Assembly (NCBI RefSeq): GCF_004193775.1
Contig: NC_041005.1
Coordinates: 7,318,501 to 7,382,500 of the forward strand
Source: Glycine soja
Lineage: Eukaryota > Streptophyta > Magnoliopsida > Fabales > Fabaceae
Length of the DNA: 64,000 nucleotides
Reading direction: 5' to 3'
Shown here: positions 52,624-64,000 of the stretch, piece after piece
Numbering within the stretch: position 1 is the first letter of the stretch
Layout: each line of letters begins with the position of its first letter
Made by a program: the position numbers and the translations under genes
Notes under the pieces: generated by a model
The model's database searches: none
The model's input: the letters and a program-made list of their open reading frames with translations, nothing else
Told to the model about the DNA's origin: nothing

Positions 52624-54395
52624 CGTCGTGGGGTTTTGAAGGGTTTAAGAGAAGAGAAGAGAAGATGGTTTCGTAAGTAGTAACTGAACTAAAGGTGGAT
52701 AAGATCACTCATTGCTGTCTTTTGAAATTTCAGTATTTACATATTCATCCTGACTGTACACCATCGGGGTTATTGCGTAAATAACGTTAAATTTATATTC
52801 CATTAATCCGTCCTGCTCACAATAAGTGGCCAAATTATTTTACACAAATCAATAAAAATTAATAAATAAATAAAATAAAATTATATTTTATAAAATTAAT
52901 CTTATAAAAAATAATAATATTAATACTAAATTTAAAAATTAAAGTAATATTTATTAGAAATATTAATGGAAAATAACTATTAATGTTACATTAAAAAATT
53001 AAATATAACATTTATTTTGGAATAAATTTTTTTAGATGTGATACTTATTTTAGAATGGAGTTGATATTAATTTTGTTTTGACTGGCTCACATGTCAACAT
53101 TGTATGAAGATTATTGTGTTATTATATATAAAAAATGGCAAATATTAAGGAAGTAAAAGAAAAAAATTTATTGGAACGTGTAAAAATTTGCTCTCTCATA
53201 ATGTTTAAATGAGTTTTCACATGATCTTTAGTAGAAATTTCCTTTTTAATTCGCAGTAGTAAAAATAATCTATATTTATACTAATATTAATTAAAATCTT
53301 GCTCAATCAAAGAAGTTTAGTGTGAGTTATTTCAAATTTTTAGGTATTTATCATGGATTTTTCAGATAAAAAAACATGTTCATGAGTCTTGTGGATGGAA
53401 AAGCGATTGGGAGAAAAAATCTTTCTAAAAGTAATTAATCAAATTTTTCGATAATAATGAATTGTTTATCTTCAATTTTGGAAGCACTATATTGACTATA
53501 ATGCCACAAATTAAGATTTTCACACAAAATTTTACTCAAAGGCTAAAGTTTGCACAGCAAACACTTAACTTTAATCATATTAAATTTTGGAATGAAAAAT
53601 TATTCTTTTTAGGTAATAATCGATTAAACAACGATTTATATAAACAACTCAATTAAATAATACATTATCAATTCATCAATCCTAATGAAAAAAATTGTTA
53701 AACAACTTTGCTTAACTTTAAGCAATTCATTTAAGTATCCTACAAAACTACAATGCCACATAAATTTATGAATTTTACATAAAAATTTACTCCAATACTG
53801 ATTTCAAGTAAGTACTCAACTTTAGTCACATTAAATTTTGAATTGATTTTTTTTCTTTTTTAGAATAATCAATTAAGTAATACATATAAGCAACTAATTT
53901 AAATAACACATCATCAAGTCATCAATTCCAATAAAAAAGTTTGTTAAACAATTTATTTAAATACTCACATTAGAGATGCTCTCAACAAAACTAATGAATA
54001 TTTGGGATAAATAAAAAAAATCATGCTCAAAGGATCACTATGCCAACAAACTTTCCTTTTAAGCATTAAATGTAATACATACAGAATCAAACAAACTCGA
54101 AACAACGGATTAAGCTTAAGTTGCAACAACTCCATTCCTCCATGCACTTGATAGTATTCAATAAGTTTTAATATAATCTTCAGTGTATAACTTACAGATC
54201 TTTTTAGCTTTAGATATAAGCCCTATGCAAAAAGCACCATAACATGTCAATATTTTCTGTGCAATACGCTCCACAACATATAAAATATTAATTTGTCCTA
54301 TAAAAAATCAGTATTTTCTGTGTAGTCGCGAGAACAGGGATTTAATACCGCGAATAAAAAATCAGTTCCTTTTGGAGTATACCGGATTACAATCA
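52624..54395. other. PTAC6 promoter and intergenic DNA
   Basis: This holds the 5' leader and promoter of PTAC6 (minus strand), then AT-rich DNA. Near 53590-53660 and 53850-53900 two similar stretches (taattaattgattaa-like, aacaactcaatta) suggest an old imperfect duplication. No gene is seen. Confidence 0.45.
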
Positions 54396-54515
54396 ACAAG
54401 TGACATCAGTTATTCTTTATATAGCCCTTGAAGGAGTAGGGTTTACAATCAAATAACAAGTGACATCAGTTATTCTTTATATAGCCCTTGAAGGAGTAGG
54501 GTTTACAATCAACAA
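54396..54515 (+). repeat. Two-unit tandem repeat with an exact 60-base period
   Basis: The block aacaagtgacatcagttatt through gggtttacaatcaa is repeated with a period of 60 bases (first unit from 54396, second from 54456). The only visible differences are at the edges. It lies about 140 bases downstream of the Aurora stop codon. The near identity suggests a recent duplication. Confidence 0.9.
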
Positions 54516-54657
54516 GTGATTTCTCTTAACCTAGCAACCTACTTCAAATAGTTGCATCATCTCAAAACCAAAATGTTGTCAAATACTTAGAAGCAGCTGC
54601 TATTTTGATGATTTCCACGATTAAGAAAATACAATATAAGAATGATAAGGTGCAGCA

Positions 54658-56913
54658 CTAGCTCCTATATACACCGGAGGGCTCGGCATTCTGAACAATC
54701 CAAGGGTGTTCGAGGAGTTTGTGCAATGGTAGACGTTGAGAGGAATCCTTGACCAGCATCTGCTAATAATAAAAAAGAATAGAGGAAAAAGAGTTTACTC
54801 GGGCAATCCTTGAGAGAGAGAACTTGACAAAAGAAAACCATAGTGCCTACACACAAGACGCAATACCTGACTAATGAGATCCTTTGCAGCTGAAGACACA
54901 ATTGGTTTAGGAGGGAACTTCAGATCCACTTGTATTATCCTGCAAAATCGAAGGGTTTACATATGTTCTTGCATGATGCTAATGCTAACTTATATTCAAC
55001 TGCTTGGTGCTTACCTCCTGTAAGTATCAGAATGTTCTTTAGCCTCAAAAGGAGGGACTCCATAAAGAAACTCATAGCACAAGACACCAAGGCTCCATAT
55101 ATCCACACTCGCATCATGTTCTACACTCTCCACTGTTGAAATCAAAATTGTTTAGAAGAAATATTGACGTGTCATCCTATGGAGAGTAACATATAAAATT
55201 TTTGAAAGAGTGATTCATGTGGCATAAGCATACCCATCTCAGGAGGCAGGTAATCCAGTGTGCCACACATGGTCCGCCTGCGATTGAATGTGTGCACTGA
55301 CCACCCAAAGTCTGCTATTTTCAACTCACCCTAACAATGAAAAGATGTTAACATAATAATGAGCACAAGGTGAGGATAACAAACAAAGGACCATATAAGA
55401 AACAGCAGCCTGGGTATGGATCACCTGTGAACCAATAAGAAGGTTCTCTGGTTTAATATCCCTATGTATTACATGCTTTCCATGGCAATATATAAGGGCT
55501 CGGGCCAATGATGCAACATACTGCCTCAATCACAAAATAAACATTAATTTGTCAGTCAGAATGAAATTTTGTAATCCACAAATAACAGCATATGGGGAGA
55601 GGAAAAGAAGGAATATTGCTGTATGATATATACTTACAGTAGCTGCACGCCTTTCACTGAAATATTTGCATTTTTGCAATTCCTTGTAAAGTTCACCTTT
55701 GGGTGCATACTCTAAAATCAAATAAACTCGTTTCTGCAAATAAGATATTTCACAGAATATGTCAATAGCAGTGAATTTTAACCTCTTCAGCAATATCAGC
55801 ATAAAAAAAACCATACCTGATCATAAAAGTATCCATAGAGGCGCAAAATGTGGGGATGTCGGAGATGACTCTGTATTTCAACTTCACGTCGAAGTTGATG
55901 CACAACTTGGGATTGTTGCAATTGACTCTTGAAGAGTACTTTCAAAGCAACAATATGATTACTCTGTATCAAACCACAATTCAGTTTCACAATTAAATTA
56001 ACATGTGAAAACAAAAAGGTGAAGAAAACCATTTCAGATATATAGAAATCAACAAAGCTCATGTATAATGCGATAGCTCTTATGATCAAACCAACAATTC
56101 CAAAATCCTGTTAGGTGAAGACACGTTAAATGCTCATGCAGTAGCTCTTGGGGCTTTAACTGTGGAAAATGCATAGCAGCTCACGCCCCTACGGTCCTTG
56201 TGTTGAAATGCAATTTTCAATTAGAAGAAAGAACAGTGGTGGTAAAGACGAAAAACCCTAGACCACTTTACCACAAAAAGGTTGTAATACCTTGTCAGAA
56301 ACCAACAATTTCAAAAACTCGAGCTGCTACACCTCTGAACAGTTTCTCATTCAAATCTTCAATGAGAAATTTATGAGAAAAAATATGCGAGAATCACATA
56401 CAAAGCTTGCCAAAGCAACCAAGAATAGCGCAAGCAAACTTTTCCCCAAACAAATGTAAACACAGGGCAAATAAATCAAGAAGGGAATGAAATAATCCAT
56501 AGAAATTAGCACAATTACGAACTATCCACGATCAGCAGGAATTAGTACTGTAATTGTTATTTGAGAGAGAAAATCCGGAAATAATTGAAAACTCACAGTC
56601 TTCTCTCTGGCCAAATAGACGTGACCGAATTTTCCCCTTCCAAGAGGCTTTCCGATATCGAAATCGTTAAGCGTCCACCTTCTTTGCTCCGCAGCTGAAC
56701 CCGAAACCTCCGAAGAATCCTGACAAAACGAACCACGAAAGAATCAGAACCATCACCAGGTTTTGTTGCCGATTAATCAATTCCACAAAGAGGAATAGTT
56801 TAGTTTCGAGATACGAAAACCCTAGATTTGAGAAACAAAGAAATGGAGAGGGAGAGGGAGAGAGAGAGAGAGACCTTGTGTTGTTGAGGCTGAGTCTCTG
56901 TTGCGATGGCCAT
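54658..56913 (-). CDS. AUR: Aurora kinase, plant alpha type
   Basis: A mitotic Ser/Thr kinase that acts on histone H3 and the spindle and division-plane machinery. The nine exons from high to low are 56875-56913, 56597-56719, 55817-55963, 55638-55733, 55425-55520, 55234-55330, 55015-55132, 54867-54939 and 54658-54759, joining in frame to 296 residues, the normal length. Residues 1-13 read [13 protein letters not shown]. The kinase runs from [20 protein letters not shown] (glycine loop GRGKFGHV), through Lys in [56 protein letters not shown] and the Aurora activation segment [19 protein letters not shown] with its activating Thr, to [20 protein letters not shown] and [16 protein letters not shown]. 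The short N-terminus fits the plant alpha group. A (CT)n run directly follows the first donor. A dead tandem copy lies 8.5 kb to the left. Confidence 0.96.
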
Positions 56914-58690
56914 GATGGATGGAAGCGCAAGGAATGGAGAGAGAAATTTTGGAGAGTGGTTTTAATGGACAGAGCCTCTGTTGTGTTGTGATGCGTTGCG
57001 TTTTGCATAAACACACAACTCAACAGATTTCTTTCTGCAACGGTCGAATAACGGATAGCGGGCCACGTGTTCCCATCCCACTTTCTACGCTTTTCAAATC
57101 TTTCCTTTTCTTTCCCATGGCAGGAGGAGGAGCGTCTTCGTTAACACCATAATTATATGTCCAGAGTAGACCATAATAAAGTTGTTATATTAAGACAGTA
57201 AAAAAAAGTTATGTTAAGGATGAAAAGGTAGATATTTCTTGATAATGAAACTGCTATTTTAAGAATGAAATAAATAATTACAATTTTTAAATATTTAAAA
57301 AACATTTAATGAATTTTAATAAGGTTTTTTTTTTTAAAGTTGAGTGCGTTTAAATAAATAAATAATTAAATTAAATATTTATTTAATAGTTCTTTATTCA
57401 ACTGAGGTTTTAGCTCTTCTTTCTGTATAAAAAAATCATATCAAATTTATTTATAAATTTAATTATTAAATGTATTGAAACAGATTATAAAAAAATATTT
57501 TGATACATTTTTCTTTATAATTTACTGAAATACATTAAAAATTCAAAAAATATATTTCTTATACTTTTATTATTAAGTTCTCTCATAGAGAATTATTATT
57601 ATTAGAGTTTAATGTTTATGTATAGTGTAAAATAATTTTACATTGTTTTTTCAATTACAAATCAATGTTTAAATTATTTTGATATAATTATTTTAAAAAT
57701 TAATAAATTTATCATGATTAATTGTAATTAGATGATTATGTAAAAAAAATTGAATGATCTTTTGTCTCTTATTATTAATTTCTCAAAAAAGATTTAACTA
57801 TTCTAAAATGTTAAGAAATAAATATATATTTATTGTTGATGTAGAATGAGTTAAGATTACAAAATACTTTGTTGTACTTCCAATCTCTTACGTTTCGCAT
57901 TTGTTCTCTTTAAAAAACTAAATCCCTCAAAATAAACTTGGATGCATTTTGTTTTAAAAAAATGTTTTCCATGGGCATCCTACGTGAAACGAAATTAGAT
58001 GGAAATTAAATATAGACATTTCTAGTTCCAAACCCAGCTCTTAATAATAGACGTTTGTTTCTATTTTAGTACGGTAACATTTTTATTACAGACTATTCAA
58101 TGTCAAATAAAAATCCATGTGTCATTATAATTTAATGAAGATAGTAAATAAATTTAATAAATATTTTGTTCTTAAAAAATATAATGGTATTGTATGAAAA
58201 AGGAAAGAAGAACAAAAAAAGAGATAAAATACACTATGAGATCTAAATCCATGTATTTTCGGGTACACCCTAGTTTTATTTATTTGTTTATTTAAAGTAG
58301 TAGTTAACTATAAACCTTCTGCAGAAAAAAAAAACTATAAACCTTCTCACCTAAAAAATAATCTAATTTTTATTTAAAGTAGTAATTAACAAGAAAAAAT
58401 TAATACACACGAATGCTTGTGTAGTGGTACAAAAGTAGAAATGAGAATAAGATTATATAAATTATTTAATGAAGTATTTATTCGATGAAGTTTTATTCAC
58501 AAATTTATCAATGATCATGTCAAATTTTAGATACATTGGACATTTTTAATTATATAATCTTGTAATCACCATTTATTCATATTTTTTTAAGAAATATATT
58601 ATTTGGTAAATTAAATTTATTTAGTGAAGCACTACGTAGTTTTAAAATTTCATAAAAAAATGATAATGTTAATATATTCAATAAGAACTT
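56914..58690. other. Aurora promoter and AT-rich intergenic DNA
   Basis: The first 200 bases hold the Aurora leader and promoter (minus strand). Beyond 57150 the DNA is very AT-rich with long A and T runs and no gene seen. The frame at 56919-57152 is on the opposite strand to the Aurora leader and has no motif. Confidence 0.5.
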
Positions 58691-58693
58691 TTA

Positions 58694-58868
58694 GTTTAAT
58701 GGTTAAATTCATAAAAGTTTATATATAGAAAAAGTTATTGAAGAACCAAGAGTTACCCCCTCTTTTGAGTAACTTGATCCATTGTTATATTAAGTGACTC
58801 TAAGAAAACTATTTACTCATTTCAATAACTTTTTCTATATATTAATTTTTATTAATTTAATCATTCAA
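58694..58868. repeat. MITE-like inverted repeat
   Basis: Arms of about 49 bases at 58694-58742 and 58820-58868 are inverted copies with a few mismatches. The inner part tatatagaaaaagttattga is matched exactly on the other strand (tcaataactttttctatata). A loop of about 77 bases separates them. The target duplication could not be fixed, so the element class is open. Confidence 0.7.
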
Positions 58869-60294
58869 TATTTAAATTAATTAAATGATAATTCACACTT
58901 TTTTTTAATTAGGCATTTCTAATTGTGTAGTTTTATAACAAATATTTAGTTATATTTTAAAAAAATATATCAGTGTGAAATATATGTAAATTTTAGAAAT
59001 AATTAATTTTGTCTTGAGTAATCACCTTTAATAAGATTTTCATTTTCAATCAAATTGTTTTCGTCTACAAGATTTAAACGTGACATCTTCCTCGAAGAAT
59101 TTGAACTAATTCCAATTAAGAATGACATTTGACAAGATTTAAATAGTGTATTATAGGACCCATTTTTATACTGTGTTTATTTATCTTTTAAAACATTTAA
59201 CTCACTCTCAAACCTACACAATAATTATTTTAGTCCTTATCTATGTATTCTCTCTGTACTTATATATCAATATCACATTATTACCCCCAATTTAATGATG
59301 GATAGAGTTAATTAATAAATAAATGATATTAATTAAATTTTTTACCACGAAGTAAATTATAATTTGACTCTTAGATAATTCAAACAAATTAAAAATTCAC
59401 TCTTATACAGTATAAGCATAACATTAAAACACAATGAAACAGGCAAACACAACCAACCTTTAGTCGTTCTTACTTAATTCATAATTAAACAACATCACAA
59501 CTATAATAATTAAGTATCTAACATAATCATTATATTATATGAAAAAGTGGGTTTCATCAAATTTAGAGCATTATATAGGTACAAACAATACAAATCTGCA
59601 CTATACACCTGAGTGCATAAACAATACAAATATACATTGTACACTTGAAGACATAAACACTGCATTAATACTACAAATACTATAGATTTCGAGCATTAAA
59701 ATTGCCAACACTTCCTAAACTAAAATAAATGACTCTTTACAATATCAGAAATTAAAATCAAACTTTGAAGAGAAAAAAAAACAGATTAAAAAAATCAACG
59801 ATTGAATGAAAATCATTGTATTTAAAATACTACCTTCTAAATATTGAACATTGTTTTTAAAATAAGCATAAAACATGATTTCTTTTTGCTACATTGATGT
59901 GTTTTTTTAGATTTTTTCCATAGATTTCCCAGTCAAATATTGTCTTTTTGGACGCATTGTTTTACAATGTATTATGGATTTGATGTTATATTGTTGCTTT
60001 ACTTTATATTTTTAAGTCATGATGATAATTTCTTAAAAAAATAGAGTTAAGATAATTTAGTAAGATATTATTATTGTGATTGTGAAATTATGTTCAAATT
60101 GTTTATTTTAATTTATATATTTAGTACGTCAACTTATTGAGAAATTTATTTATTATTTTTAATTTTTGTTGGGTTAATCCAACCCATTACATTGTTTAAT
60201 TGGACTAAAATTTTCAATCCATTATTAAAACAAATTCAATCCAATCAAACTTATTTTCAATAAGTTAAAGGCATGTTTACCAAGTATGGCTTGA
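58869..60294. other. AT-rich intergenic DNA
   Basis: No gene recognised. At 59575-59660 the phrase acaatacaaat(c/a)tgca recurs with 'tacacctgagtgcataaac' and 'tacacttgaagacataaac', an imperfect direct repeat. The rest is A/T-rich without structure I can support. Confidence 0.4.
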
Positions 60295-60459
60295 GAGAGA
60301 GCTAACTTGGCAAGAGCTTCTTACATCTTGTTTGTTGAAGTAGCAAAAACTTTAGAATGCAAAGGATCAGCTATAAGTTTGATGGATGAAAACACCAAAT
60401 TATTAGAGCATGCTGGGAGAAGCATCCCAAAGGAAGAAAGTGAAAGGGAAAGAGAGTAA
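60295..60459 (+). pseudogene. Short coding-like fragment of unknown origin
   Basis: One plus-strand frame stays open for about 55 codons (RANLARASYILFVEVAKTLE, later SLMDENTKLLEHAGRSIPKE, ending in ESERERE and a stop) with a protein-like composition unlike the surrounding DNA. An in-frame stop lies just before it and no exon partners were found. It may be a relic exon. I do not recognise the family. Confidence 0.25.
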
Positions 60460-60734
60460 ATCATATCTTTGTTGTTATTTTCAATGCATTTGTCCACTAC
60501 ATATGACAAGAATGAAAATCGTTTAGATATCCCAAATTCCAGGACTCCTAACCAACAACATGCAACTAATTCAGTCGTTACATTCCCTCGTTAACTAATT
60601 ATTTTACCTAAGTAATTATAAATTATAACTAAGAAGAGATATAATCCTTCCACCATTTAGGCTTCTTACTGCTACGGGTTGGTTTAGAGGTAAGCCTTTT
60701 TCCCCCTTCTATTTTTATTATGTTTTAAAAAATA

Positions 60735-61358
60735 AGTTTAATTACTCATTTGACTCACGATTCCTAACTTTTTAATTCCTATAGTTTAAAAGTCATTTTT
60801 TTAGTTTATATAGTTTATATTTTAATTTTACTTTTAGTCCCTATAGTTTGAAAGTGATTTTTTTAATCGTTATAATTTGTATTTTAATTCTCTTTTAATC
60901 TCCATAGTTTGAAAGTGTTATTTTTAGACCCTATAGTTTATATTTTAATTCTCTTTCAGTCCTTATCATAAAAAATATGATTAATATTATCAATTACAAA
61001 TAACTACAAAAATGTTAACAGATAATTCGTAACTACTTTATCGCAAGATAATTTATAATAAAAAAATAGTTGATAATTTATAACTAATTTGTAACTAATT
61101 ATTTTTACATTTTTTATAGTAAGGACTAAAAGGTAATTAAAATATAAATTATAGGGACTAAGAAGATCACTTTCAAATTATTAGGACTAAAAGATAATTA
61201 AAATATAAAATATAAAGACCAAAAAAATCACTTTTAAATTATAATGACTAAAATAAAATTAAAATGTAAATTACAGGAACTAAAAAATTACTTTCAAATT
61301 ATAAGAACTAAAAAGATATGAATAGTGAAATGATAGGAACTAAATGAATAATTTAACC
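60735..61358. mobile_element. Mutator-like MITE with internally repeated arms
   Basis: A 624-base element with the 9-base target duplication TAAAAAATA at 60726-60734 and 61359-61367. The left end AGTTTAATTACTCATTTG pairs with the right end, whose complement reads GGTTAAATTATTCATTTAG. Each arm contains three to four copies of a unit of about 55 bases, of the form 'tagtccctatagtttgaaag' plus 'tgatttttttaat' on the left and its complement 'agggactaagaagatcactt' on the right. No coding capacity. Confidence 0.85.
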
Positions 61359-61679
61359 TAAAAAATAAATCATAACAAAAAATAACTTAATAAATAATAA
61401 AGATGTATTGTAAATAAAAAAAGTTTGATTTTTATTTATTAATAATTTAACTAATTTTTAAGAAGAGGCAATTTATAAAGAAAGATAAATTTAATAATGA
61501 ATTAAAACAAAATTAAAGATTCAAGGTGTGTATTTATAAAAGAGAAATAATTTAATAATTAATTGAATCAAAATTAAAATTTAAAGTACCCTATTTATAA
61601 AATAAATACACTTTACTTTAAATTTCAATTAAAATTAAACTACAATTAAAGTAGAAGATTTTTTTTTACAGAAATTAAG

Positions 61680-61715
<36 letters not shown>

Positions 61716-62433
61716 ATATTTTAATTCAATATTTTTTCATTAAATTAGTTTATGGGTTCTTTACTTTCTTTTTATATTTGATTTTGTCTTTTATTTTTTT
61801 CATTCAATTTGATCATTTAATATTTAAAATATTTTTGGTTTGATCTTAATCTCTTAATTAATTTGAGTAGTCAATATATATTTTATAATGATTTAAAATT
61901 GCTGTTAAGTGATTTTAATTAATACAATAACACAATATGATTTTTTAACATAATTGATTTAATTTAAATAATAAAATTAAATTGAATGGATTTTGAAAAT
62001 TAAAAAATTAGATTGAATCTAAAAAAAAATATCGAAATAAATCAAACCTGTAAAGAATAAATTAGAACGACCAATCCACTAATTTAACCTATTTTATTTT
62101 TTAAGACAAAACATAGAGTGACGTTACGGTACGAACCAGAGGCGGGTTATTGCGGAAGATACTTTCCTCCTATTTTGCAACATCGGAAGCCAAACCACAG
62201 TAATGGCAGAGAAACACTCTCTTCAGTTTGTATGTTGAAAAAAATTAGCAGAGAAGCCCGTAGCGCGACGTCGTTTCTGGAATGGTTCAAGGGCGGTTCT
62301 CAGAGCGCGCTCGCTTATAACTTAAGTGTTTAAAACACTTAACTGAGAAATCGAAGATTGAAACCCTAATTTGCTGAATCTACACCGAGGCGATACAAAC
62401 CGCATGATCATTAAACGTTCTGAAGATTGAAAA
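61359..62433. other. AT-rich DNA, then promoter and leader of the CABIN1-like gene
   Basis: A (TA)n tract lies at about 61682-61712. From about 62110 the DNA becomes GC-richer and must include the promoter and 5' leader of the gene starting at 62434. The frame at 62118-62333 has no recognisable motif and is treated as leader or promoter sequence. Confidence 0.5.
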
Positions 62434-64000
62434 ATGGTATGAGACTAAATTTGAGCTTCTATGCATCCTGGTAGCTACTTGAATTCGCAGCGTTGAATTA
62501 TTAGTTATGATAAAATGGCTTTGGTTTTGCATTTTCAGTTCTCAATTGCAGCTATCAATGACACTGACTCGAAAAGTCAGTGGGAACCCCTAGCTCCCAC
62601 GAAAGAAGCACAGGCACGTTTCTCTCTCTATTTCACCCTCTTCTATGATAAATGATGATGTTAAGCACTTCTGATAGCTTTGCTTAGGGTACAAAGATTA
62701 GGACTCTTGATACTCTTAATAGCTCTGTTAATTCATATATGTATGTGCTATTGATTCTTTTTTTTTTTTTTAAATCTTAATTCAAATGCTACATTACCAT
62801 TATTGGTTCCACATAATTTTTCTTTTCTTTTCTTTTCTGTTATTTCAGGAATTTCATCTTTCCCAAACTTATCATGAAGGACTTCTCAAGTTACAAGCAA
62901 AAGAGTATGAGAAGGCTCGCGAGCTCTTAGAATCTGTCCTTAAAGATCCTCTTATTGCTAATGCTCAGGTTTTGGTTTTTGCATAACACACAATTTGCTC
63001 AATCTGTTAATGTCATTTTGGATTGGTGGTATGATGTGTTTTCTGTTATCAGGTGGATAGTAGTGCCAGTGATGGTCATCTATTGCAACTCAGGTTTTGC
63101 TCTGCACTATACTACATTTTTTCTATCAAGTTGTCCACTGTTCTGTCATTGTTGTTTGCTCATAATCTCCCCTTTCAATTAAACAATTCTTGCACGACCA
63201 ACTAAAAGCCCAGAATGCATAAAAAATAACAAGAAAGTCTGTGTTAAAGTTTGCGCTAGTCTGATAGAGTTATTTTAATATTTTACTTCAGCCTTTGATC
63301 GGTACTGTGCTCGGGCAAGAATTTCTCCTTTCCAATTTCTAGTCTATTAAAGTAACATTTGACATGAATATATCACAATAAATTCCTTTCACCTCAAGTT
63401 TTAGGGCGCTTGATTCTTGTATCCTGATAAATCTGTCACTATTTTGAATTTTCATGAAGCACATAACTGGTGAAGTTAGTTTTAAAACTACCCTTCTTTG
63501 TGGGTATGAGTAAAACAAAATGGATCTTAGTTTATTTGGTATCACGTAGGTAAAACCTATACACTTAGTTCATACTTGTTGCAGTTTTCATTCTTCTATC
63601 TGCACAAGTTGTCACTTTGCTGGCAATGCTTCTGATTCTAACTGGGTCAATTCAATATCAACTCAGCATTGTTGAGTGCTTTTGGTTTGGATACTTAGTT
63701 TTTGTGACAAGTGTTTTATCAGTTGACCGGTTGGATATGAAAGTTACTTTAATGTATTGTGAATGTGATATACACTCAAATATATATATCTATATCAGTG
63801 TTTCTTAGTACTTACAGGCGTTTCTACAGATTTTTGGCATTGAAAAACCTTGCCGCTGTTTTTCTTCAGCAAGGCTCTACACATTATGAGAATGCTCTAC
63901 GATGTTATCTTCAAGCTGTGGAGATTGATTCTAAAGATTCTGTTGTCTGGAACCGGCTGGGAACACTGTCATGCTTGATGGGCTCACTGAGTATTTCACG
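62434..64000 (+). CDS. CABIN1-like TPR protein, 5' part (runs off the window)
   Basis: This is the start of a large TPR-repeat protein like calcineurin-binding protein CABIN1, whose plant homologue is linked to the HIRA histone-chaperone complex. Exons: ATG alone at 62434-62436, then 62539-62613, 62849-62968, 63053-63093 and 63840 to beyond 64000. The protein begins MFSIAAINDTDSKSQWEPLA, then EFHLSQTYHEGLLKLQAKEY, SVLKDPLIANAQ, VDSSASDGHLLQLRFLALKN and YLQAVEIDSKDSVVWNRLGT. The last stretch has the TPR pattern. The second intron has a GC donor (CAG|gcacgt) where GT is usual, and reading phase across it is correct. The first intron follows the start codon immediately. The assignment rests on remembered similarity of the N-terminus. 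The rest lies outside the window. Confidence 0.82.

Noticed and set aside
52071..52680. Open frames with Gly/Val-rich or Ser/Thr-rich proteins on both strands
   Set aside because: They are antisense or shifted frames of PTAC6 exon 1. Only the 52147-52623 frame gives the family protein.
62118..62333. A 71-codon frame just upstream of the CABIN1-like gene
   Set aside because: No family motif, poor composition and a position in the expected leader; an upstream open frame is possible but unsupported.

Overview
This window is plant nuclear DNA, most likely from a legume close to soybean. The evidence is long AT-rich intergenic DNA, short GT-AG introns, plant-only genes (a plastid RNA-polymerase-associated protein and an LRR receptor kinase), and repeat families rich in GCTAAGCG and TAATCGATTAC, which I associate with soybean. 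The species call is inference. I saw no bacterial, viral or organellar block, and no rRNA, tRNA or CRISPR.

Layout from left to right. (1) 2.5-4.7 kb, + strand: an amino acid permease (AAP family) whose first exon I cannot find, followed at 5.2-5.4 kb by a second, diverged copy of its last exon. (2) 7.8-16.0 kb: a dead Ty1/copia retrotransposon with LTRs, primer-binding site and target duplication. A second LTR-type insertion (10.0-13.7 kb) splits its integrase, and that insertion holds a third repeat. (3) 18.0-21.1 kb, + strand: an LRR receptor kinase with one intron. (4) 22.9-27.6 kb, - strand: a nuclear poly(A) polymerase in 12 exons, all joined by phase-0 introns. (5) 32.5-39.9 kb, + strand: a 13-exon ATP-dependent phosphofructokinase with a probable solo LTR in one intron. 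(6) 41.7-46.2 kb, - strand: a broken Aurora kinase copy carrying two related solo LTRs. (7) 48.7-52.6 kb, - strand: the plastid transcription protein PTAC6/PAP8. (8) 54.7-56.9 kb, - strand: an intact Aurora kinase, the likely parent of the broken copy. (9) 62.4 kb to the window end, + strand: the 5' part of a TPR-rich CABIN1-like gene.

Exon models for genes 4, 5, 7 and 8 were checked by hand. Splice sites, reading phase and summed lengths agree, giving 728, 509, 325 and 296 residues. The LRR kinase joins to 1011 residues.

The genes form no operon-like unit. They are separate housekeeping or signalling genes: amino acid transport, receptor signalling, mRNA polyadenylation, glycolysis, mitosis, plastid transcription and chromatin assembly. 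What stands out is the transposon history. Several insertions can be fixed to the base by target-site duplications: 5 bp for LTR elements, 8 bp for a hAT-like MITE and 9 bp for two Mutator-like MITEs. I found no convincing new multi-gene system. The best leads are the doubled AAP terminal exon, the tandem Aurora duplication with twin LTR insertions, and an ATG-only coding exon followed by a GC-AG intron in the CABIN1-like gene.
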